This document shows, one piece after another, positions 6,022-9,489 of a stretch of 9,489 nucleotides of DNA; within the stretch, counting starts at the first letter, position 1, and each line of letters starts with the position of its first letter. Position numbers and translations under genes: made by a program. The notes below the pieces were generated by a model, which was not told the origin of the DNA, ran no database searches, and worked only from the letters and a program-made list of their open reading frames with translations. The DNA is from CAYXRK01 sp964467615 (GTDB lineage: Bacteria; Hydrogenedentota; Hydrogenedentia; Hydrogenedentales; GCA-2746185): positions 1 through 9,489 of the forward strand of contig CAYXRK010000187.1 in assembly GCA_964467615.1 (NCBI GenBank), given 5' to 3'.

Positions 6022-6070
6022 AATCGTTGGTGTGGACACAAATCTCTTCGTCTACGCCACGTTCGGATGA
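6011..6070 (+). pseudogene. Truncated vapC (PIN-domain toxin) remnant, first 19 codons
   Basis: The frame opens with the ATG at 6011 inside the antitoxin stop region and reads MTDEIVGVDTNLFVYATFG before a TGA at 6068-6070. VDTNLFVYA is the first beta strand of PIN domains with the first metal-binding Asp (Asp9). A VapC toxin is normally about 130 residues, so the remaining acidic residues of the active site are gone. PIN similarity seems to stop after the Ala codon at 6056-6058, and the next gene (opposite strand) ends at 6071. The gene is therefore cut by a deletion or an insertion event. It cannot encode a working RNase. Confidence 0.7.
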
Positions 6071-6766
6071 TCAGTACCACATCTCCATTCGGAGGCCGCG
6101 TGGATCGGTAGGCGGATTACGTGGAACGGTCGCCGCGCGGTGAGGAATACGGCTGGCTAGTTCGAGCCCCACCAGCGCGTCCAGTAGATCATCGAGCTTC
6201 ACCGCAGCGCCAACCGCTGCCTTCCAAACCTTCAATTCCTCGATTCGCCGGAACCCCAGCGTGCTCAATATTTCGACGCGTTGATTGACGCCCTCGGATC
6301 CGTGTTTCGAAATCGGCGCTTTGCCCGCGTAGCGAAGCCAGACCAATTCAGGATGAAATTCTCGCACTCTATCCTGCGTATCAGGGGTAATCCACCGATC
6401 AAGTTCTCGGATCTTAGGTGAAATCTCGAAAGCCTGCCTGCTGCCGGACTTGATCGCTACTCTCCTGTGCGTCCGTCGAAAGTCGTCGTAGTTGTCTTCC
6501 TGCACCGCTTGACGCGGTGGGCACGGAAATACTCGGCTCTTAGCTCCGACCAATTTGTCCCGCGCCTTCTTGTCGCACACTCGGTCGCTGCTGTCTTCCG
6601 GAAGCCCGATTGGCATATCGACCGCAATGCGGCTGCACTTGCATGTAAACGCGGCAACAGATTCAAAGTCTCTGCAGATACCGAGCATGAGCTTGGGCGA
6701 CGGCGGCCACTCCGGAGCCATCGCTACGACCCAACCGCCTTTGCATCCATCAACGCCTGCGAACAT
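6071..6766 (-). CDS. DUF429 predicted RNase H-fold nuclease
   Basis: The 231-residue protein matches the DUF429 family (COG4923-like, predicted nuclease with an RNase H fold). Landmarks in order are VDGCKGGWV with Asp6, IAVDMPIGLPE with Asp50, the SRVFPCPPR block at 77-85, FEISPKIRELD (113-123), EFHPE (136-140), LDDLLDA (191-197) and the terminal GLRMEMWY. The acidic residues Asp6, Asp50, Glu136 and Asp192/193 are the likely metal ligands by analogy with the RNase H fold; activity is predicted, not known. The protein is complete at both ends and has a GAGGG site 4 nt before its ATG. It lies 41 bp after higA on the same strand, and its stop codon directly abuts the vapC remnant. Its role is unknown; defence or nucleic-acid repair are possible guesses from context. 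Confidence 0.85.
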   Translation of the reverse strand: MFAGVDGCKGGWVVAMAPEWPPSPKLMLGICRDFESVAAFTCKCSRIAVDMPIGLPEDSSDRVCDKKARDKLVGAKSRVFPCPPRQAVQEDNYDDFRRTHRRVAIKSGSRQAFEISPKIRELDRWITPDTQDRVREFHPELVWLRYAGKAPISKHGSEGVNQRVEILSTLGFRRIEELKVWKAAVGAAVKLDDLLDALVGLELASRIPHRAATVPRNPPTDPRGLRMEMWY

Positions 6767-6807
6767 GGGTCCCTCATATCCTATTGTGCCGCGCCGTCAA
6801 CGCGCGA

Positions 6808-7158
6808 TCACGACGCTTTACGCTTCTTTTCGACCGCCGATTTGCGCGGGGCCGAAGACTTCGCAACCAAGCGGATATCTACCGTTTTGCCTAGAGCGGC
6901 GGCAATGCGATAGAGCATGTAAAGAGAGTGCCCCGTGTAGTTGGCGTCCTCGAGCCTCGATATGACCGATTGGGTTGTGCCTATCATATTGGCCAGTTTG
7001 GTTTGACTTAGACCGGCGTCTATGCGCGCATCGTAGATCAATTGCGCGATTTCGATCTGTTCCGAGACCTCTTCCTGGATTCGTTTGAGGCCGGGATCAT
7101 CGCCCTCAAGGGCGTCCAGGATTTCCGATGCGGTCTTAGGTTTTTTAATCTTTTTCAT
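6808..7158 (-). CDS. higA: HigA-type antitoxin, XRE-family helix-turn-helix
   Basis: The 116-residue protein has a Lys-rich start, a helical N-terminal arm (about 11-46) and a Cro/C1-type helix-turn-helix at about 50-72 (LSQTKLANMIGTTQSVISRLED), followed by the supporting helix MLYRIAAALGK and a basic tail. This fits the antitoxin that follows Gp49/HigB toxins; it would bind and inhibit the toxin and repress the operon promoter. Its ATG lies inside the toxin gene, overlapping by 14 bp, with a GAAGG site about 5 nt upstream, so the two are co-translated. The order toxin then antitoxin is the HigBA order. The first codons are noticeably A-rich (ATGAAAAAG), unlike the neighbouring housekeeping genes, consistent with transferred DNA. 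The Lys/Arg-rich end after residue 99 may be disordered. Confidence 0.88.
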   Translation of the reverse strand: MKKIKKPKTASEILDALEGDDPGLKRIQEEVSEQIEIAQLIYDARIDAGLSQTKLANMIGTTQSVISRLEDANYTGHSLYMLYRIAAALGKTVDIRLVAKSSAPRKSAVEKKRKAS

Positions 7159-7540
7159 CTGGACCTTCTCCGAAGCTGGTGTGACTATTCCGATTATCGC
7201 GATATCTATCGCGGCGTTCGATCGCGCGTTCGATGTCGACCTTCGGTACCTTCGCTTCCTTACTCAAGGCGTGCGAGAGCAGTGCAATATTTTTGCCCTC
7301 AAAGCTGTACAAAATGCGATACTGCTTCCGTCCGGTTAGAATGCGAAGTTCGTAGATTCCATCGCGCAGGTAGTCGGCGAACGGCCGCCGGAGTTCGTGG
7401 CCTTGCGATTCAAGGAGTCGAATGAGTTTCTTGCATCCGGCGTATCCGTGCGTGTCCTTGTGTTGCAGTTTCAATAGCCAGTCCAGTACTGGCACCACGC
7501 CTGGCCGCTCTTGATAAAAGTAGACGATAGTCTGCGGCAT
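7145..7540 (-). CDS. higB: HigB-type toxin, Gp49/RelE-like mRNA interferase
   Basis: The 131-residue protein matches the phage Gp49-like/HigB family (DUF891) of RelE-fold toxins that cleave mRNA on the ribosome. Visible blocks are VVPVLDWLLKL (15-25), LRRPFADYLRDGIYELRI (50-67), GRKQYRILYSFEGKNIALLSHALSK (70-94) and the helix VDIERAIERRDRY. The basic and Tyr residues of the middle strands (Arg66, Arg71, Tyr74, Arg75) are the likely RNA-contact or catalytic residues by analogy. The ATG at 7540 is chosen: the alternative TTG at 7549 lies within the -10 box. Fewer than ten bases separate the -10 from this ATG, so the mRNA may be leaderless. All family blocks are intact, so the toxin looks functional. 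The tail after about residue 113 is polar and overlaps higA. Confidence 0.87.
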   Translation of the reverse strand: MPQTIVYFYQERPGVVPVLDWLLKLQHKDTHGYAGCKKLIRLLESQGHELRRPFADYLRDGIYELRILTGRKQYRILYSFEGKNIALLSHALSKEAKVPKVDIERAIERRDRYRDNRNSHTSFGEGPDEKD

Positions 7541-7548
7541 CGTGGACA

Positions 7549-7557
7549 ACTATAGCA
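7549..7557 (-). promoter_or_regulatory. Extended -10 promoter of higBA
   Basis: On the minus strand TGCTATAGT (7557-7549) is a good extended -10 element. The -35 region 17 bp upstream (TTCCAT) is poor. The expected start point, about 7 nt downstream, falls at 7541-7540, that is, at or next to the toxin ATG, which predicts a leaderless transcript. Confidence 0.5.
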
Positions 7558-7568
7558 AAATTGCGATA
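7551..7568. promoter_or_regulatory. 18-bp dyad overlapping the higBA promoter, candidate HigA operator
   Basis: TATAGCAAAATTGCGATA has arms TATAGCAA and TTGCGATA that match as an inverted repeat at 7 of 8 positions around a central AA. It covers most of the extended -10 element. XRE-type antitoxins usually repress by binding such dyads over their own promoter, so this is the natural operator candidate. Binding is inferred. Confidence 0.5.
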
Positions 7569-7590
7569 TGGATGGAAGTCATCAGGGCAA

Positions 7591-8403
7591 CTACAACTCG
7601 AACCCGCCGACGCCGGGGCTGGCGATCCAGGAGCCGCCGTCGACGATGAGAGTTGCGCCAGTGGTGAATTTGGAGGCGTCGCTGACGAGGAAGAGGCAGG
7701 CGTCGGCGATTTCGCGGGTGGTGCCGAATCGTTTGAGCGGGACTTTACTCATGGACCGCGCCGTGAGTTCGGGCGTGGGCGCGAGGCGGCGCATGCCTTC
7801 GGTGTCGCCGATGGGACCGGGCGCAACGATGTTGGCCCGGACGCCAAGTGGGCCCCACTCGTTGGCGACGGTGCGTATGAACGCGTCAACACCCGCCTTT
7901 GCGGCGGAGACGTGCGCCTGGAACGGCATGCCGGTGTATTGCAGCGTAGCGGAGATTGCAATGACGTTCGCGTTGCCATGCTTCGCGCCCGCGGTTTGCA
8001 GATGTTCGAAGCAGGCCTTCGTCATGTGGAACGTTCCGATGAGATCGATTTGGACGACGGTGTTGAATCCGTTCGGCGACAAACCCGCAATGGGACATGG
8101 AAAATTGCCCGCCGCGCCGTTGATGAGAATATCGATTCCGCCGAACGCATCGGCCGTTGCCTTCACGACCGCCTCGACCTGCTCGTAGTTGCGCACGTCC
8201 GCGGCCTTCGCAATCACCTTGCCGCCGGTCGCCTCCTCGATCTCCGCCTTCGCCGTATCGAGGTTCTCCTGCTTGCGGCTGGTGATGGCCAAGTTCGCGC
8301 CGTGTCCCGAAAAGACCTTGGCGATCTCCTTGCAGATGCCCGTGCCGCCGCCGGTGATGAGGGCCGTTTTGCCCTTCAACACATCGTCCCGAAATACAGT
8401 CAT
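7591..8403 (-). CDS. SDR oxidoreductase, 2,4-dienoyl-CoA reductase type
   Basis: The 270-residue protein starts at the ATG at 8403, set by a strong GGAGGA 7 nt upstream; the reading frame continues a further 28 codons upstream but these do not fit the family. It has the Rossmann motif TGGGTGI (17-23), an NGAAG motif (95-99), Ser151, Lys169 and the APGPI block (194-198). The position of the usual catalytic Tyr, four residues before Lys169, is Val165. Loss of this Tyr together with the stretches NFPCPIAGLSPNGF, DLIGTFH and APGPIGDTEGMRRL resembles the peroxisomal-type 2,4-dienoyl-CoA reductase branch, which uses a different catalytic residue. It would use NADPH to reduce 2,4-dienoyl-CoA during breakdown of unsaturated fatty acids. 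Other bacterial SDR functions remain possible. It lies 65 bp after the lipoate ligase gene. Confidence 0.85.
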   Translation of the reverse strand: MTVFRDDVLKGKTALITGGGTGICKEIAKVFSGHGANLAITSRKQENLDTAKAEIEEATGGKVIAKAADVRNYEQVEAVVKATADAFGGIDILINGAAGNFPCPIAGLSPNGFNTVVQIDLIGTFHMTKACFEHLQTAGAKHGNANVIAISATLQYTGMPFQAHVSAAKAGVDAFIRTVANEWGPLGVRANIVAPGPIGDTEGMRRLAPTPELTARSMSKVPLKRFGTTREIADACLFLVSDASKFTTGATLIVDGGSWIASPGVGGFEL

Positions 8404-8410
8404 GAATCGT

Positions 8411-8416
8411 TCCTCC
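8411..8416 (-). promoter_or_regulatory. Strong ribosome binding site of the SDR gene
   Basis: GGAGGA on the minus strand lies 7 nt before the ATG at 8403. This is the best ribosome site in the window and decides the start against a longer frame reaching to 8487. Confidence 0.75.
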
Positions 8417-8468
8417 GCGTTGCGTGATCGCGGAAGTCTACAAGGAAATCGGGCGGGTATCCACCGGG

Positions 8469-9191
8469 TTACCGGCGAAAGTTCCAAGAATCGAGGGCGT
8501 ATTTTGTGGAGACCAGATGTTCGACAAAGCTGATTTCATCGGCGTCCGGCGTGGCCGCCGCGGAGCGTAAATTGAACGCTTCGAGAACGGCATCGCGGAC
8601 CGCGGCGGCGGTGATAGGAAGGTTCGCTACGAATTGATCGTGCGCGCGCTGGCCGCGGTATTCGGGGCGGTCGGTTGGCTCGCGCAGGTATTTGGCGAAG
8701 AGCGCGAGGTCGGCGTTGTAGAGGATCGTCCCATGGTGCAGGACAAAGCGTTTGCGGCGGCGTTGGGCGTTGCCCGAGCATTTGCGGCCGTCGACCGCGA
8801 GATCACTCGTGCCCGCGCACGCCATCGCTTGGCCCCGCGCCTGGAACGCGCGGGCCAACGCGCCGAGAATCCACCCATAGGAGTCGCGTATCGACGCAAC
8901 TTCGGGGCGCGCGGTTTGGTCCAGCACGAGCGAGTAGTTGAGACATCCCGGCCCTTGCAGAACGCACCCGCCGGCCGAACAGCGCCGGTGGATAGGCACG
9001 CCATCAGCGTGGCATTCGTCGGCTCGCACTTCGTCCCGCCACGCCTGGCCGACGCCGAGCACGACGAAGGTCACCGGGCTTTCCCAGAAGCGAAGACATT
9101 CGCCGCCGCCTCTCTCAGCGCGATCAAGCAATAGTTCGTCGTACGCGAGATTCCGCGCGGGCCCGGCGAATGAATGGTCGATATGCCGCAT
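8469..9191 (-). CDS. Lipoate/octanoate-protein ligase family protein (LplA/LipM-like)
   Basis: The 240-residue protein is the catalytic domain of the biotin/lipoate A/B protein ligase family. Motifs are HRRCSAGGCVLQGPGCLNYSL (68-88), corresponding to the RRxSGGGxVxHxxGxxN signature, then SDLAVDGRKCSGNAQRR with the invariant Lys137, LHHGTIL (151-157) and the end KYALDSWNFRR. Such enzymes attach lipoate or octanoate to the lipoyl domains of 2-oxoacid dehydrogenases or GcvH. The small C-terminal domain of E. coli-type LplA is absent, so it could be a ligase needing a partner or a LipM-type octanoyltransferase; Cys125 lies near where LipM carries its acyl-binding cysteine, but I cannot align this reliably. 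The gene starts 25 bp after gyrA with no clear ribosome site, and a small hairpin sits in the gap. Confidence 0.87.
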   Translation of the reverse strand: MRHIDHSFAGPARNLAYDELLLDRAERGGGECLRFWESPVTFVVLGVGQAWRDEVRADECHADGVPIHRRCSAGGCVLQGPGCLNYSLVLDQTARPEVASIRDSYGWILGALARAFQARGQAMACAGTSDLAVDGRKCSGNAQRRRKRFVLHHGTILYNADLALFAKYLREPTDRPEYRGQRAHDQFVANLPITAAAVRDAVLEAFNLRSAAATPDADEISFVEHLVSTKYALDSWNFRR

Positions 9192-9199
9192 CGCCGGGC

Positions 9200-9215
9200 G
9201 CCGCCGATAGGCGGC
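9200..9215. other. Small inverted repeat between gyrA and the lipoate ligase gene
   Basis: GCCGCC (9200-9205) and GGCGGC (9210-9215) can form a 6-bp GC-only stem with a four-base loop, 8 nt before the ligase ATG on the minus strand. No T-run follows, so it is not a terminator. It occupies the ribosome-site position and might make translation depend on ribosomes arriving from gyrA; this is speculative. Confidence 0.35.
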
Positions 9216-9216
9216 C

Positions 9217-9489
9217 CTACTCCGCGGGTGTTGCGGCGCCGGATTCGGTGACGAGTTCTTCCTTTTCGTCCGCCACGGCCCTTGCTATCGCGCTGACTTT
9301 CGCGCCCTCTTGCGGCTTCATCACCTTGACGCCTTGCGTGTTGCGGCCAATGGCGCGCATGTCCTTGACCGACATGCGAATCACGATGCCGTCGGTGCTG
9401 ACGACGACAATCTCGTCGCGATCATCTACGGTAAGCATGCCGACGACCTCGCCGTTGCGGTCGCTCGTCTTTATGTTGATGATGCCTTG
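9217..9489 (-). CDS. gyrA: DNA gyrase subunit A, C-terminal end (5' part outside window)
   Basis: The frame is open to the window edge and reads QGIINIKTSDRNGEVVG, then MLTVDDRDEIVVVSTDGIV, SVKDMRAIGRNTQGVKVM and VSAIARAV. These are the last blades of the GyrA C-terminal beta-pinwheel, with the IGRNTQGV repeat signature. The domain wraps DNA and allows negative supercoiling by the A2B2 gyrase. The protein ends with a short acidic tail (ADEKEELVTESG...), a common feature of GyrA that tunes wrapping. The catalytic Tyr lies far upstream, outside the window. This is the first gene of a same-strand run into the lipoate ligase and SDR genes. The alternative, ParC, is less likely because ParC usually has fewer and degenerate blades. 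Confidence 0.93.
   Translation of the reverse strand, partial: QGIINIKTSDRNGEVVGMLTVDDRDEIVVVSTDGIVIRMSVKDMRAIGRNTQGVKVMKPQEGAKVSAIARAVADEKEELVTESGAATPAE

Noticed and set aside
6790..6806. A CGCGC/GCGCG hairpin between higA and DUF429 as a terminator
   Set aside because: The stem is 5 bp and no T-rich run follows on the minus strand, so it should not end transcription.
7561..8427. A 288-codon plus-strand frame opposite the SDR gene
   Set aside because: Gly/Arg/Asp-rich shadow frame; the minus-strand SDR has an excellent ribosome site and complete motifs.
8404..8487. A 28-codon N-terminal extension of the SDR protein
   Set aside because: The GGAGGA site fits only the ATG at 8403, and the extension overlaps the lipoate ligase 3' end with no family similarity.

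Overview
This is a bacterial chromosomal window, GC-rich in its housekeeping genes, and almost fully coding. A lipoprotein signal peptide with a non-Asp +2 residue points to a cell with lipoprotein export, probably Gram-negative. YtxJ-type bacilliredoxins and a GyrA C-terminus are present, but nothing fixes the phylum. I would look first among less-studied Gram-negative environmental lineages; this is inference. No tRNA, rRNA, CRISPR array, insertion sequence or transposase was found.

Left part, plus strand (1-2808). The 3' end of an iron-sulfur aldo/keto reductase is followed by a strong terminator-like hairpin. An extended -10 promoter then drives a short operon: a lipoprotein with a YtxJ/bacilliredoxin-like thioredoxin fold, a second YtxJ-like protein without a signal peptide, and an unrecognised four-helix membrane protein with a helical C-terminal half. 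The two YtxJ-like proteins are clear paralogues, one predicted cell-surface and one cytosolic, each with a single active-site cysteine.

Middle part, minus strand (5742 down to 2756). mtaB (tRNA ms2t6A37 methylthiotransferase), larE (ATP-dependent sulfur transferase) and an alpha/beta hydrolase lie 5 and 9 bp apart, so they read as one operon. The hydrolase runs convergently into the membrane-protein gene, with a 53-bp coding overlap.

Accessory patch (about 5743-7590). A VapB-like antitoxin gene starts from a promoter that overlaps the divergent mtaB promoter. It is followed by a vapC toxin gene cut down to its first 19 codons. The cut abuts the stop codon of an opposing DUF429 (predicted RNase H-fold nuclease) gene. 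Upstream of DUF429 on the same strand is an apparently intact HigB-HigA (Gp49-type) toxin-antitoxin pair with a 14-bp overlap, an extended -10 promoter and an 18-bp dyad overlapping it. This looks like a small island of toxin-antitoxin and putative nuclease genes set between housekeeping genes.

Right part, minus strand (9489 down to 7591). The end of gyrA is followed by a lipoate/octanoate-protein ligase family gene and an SDR enzyme of the 2,4-dienoyl-CoA reductase type. There is no stretch longer than about 130 bp without a gene.
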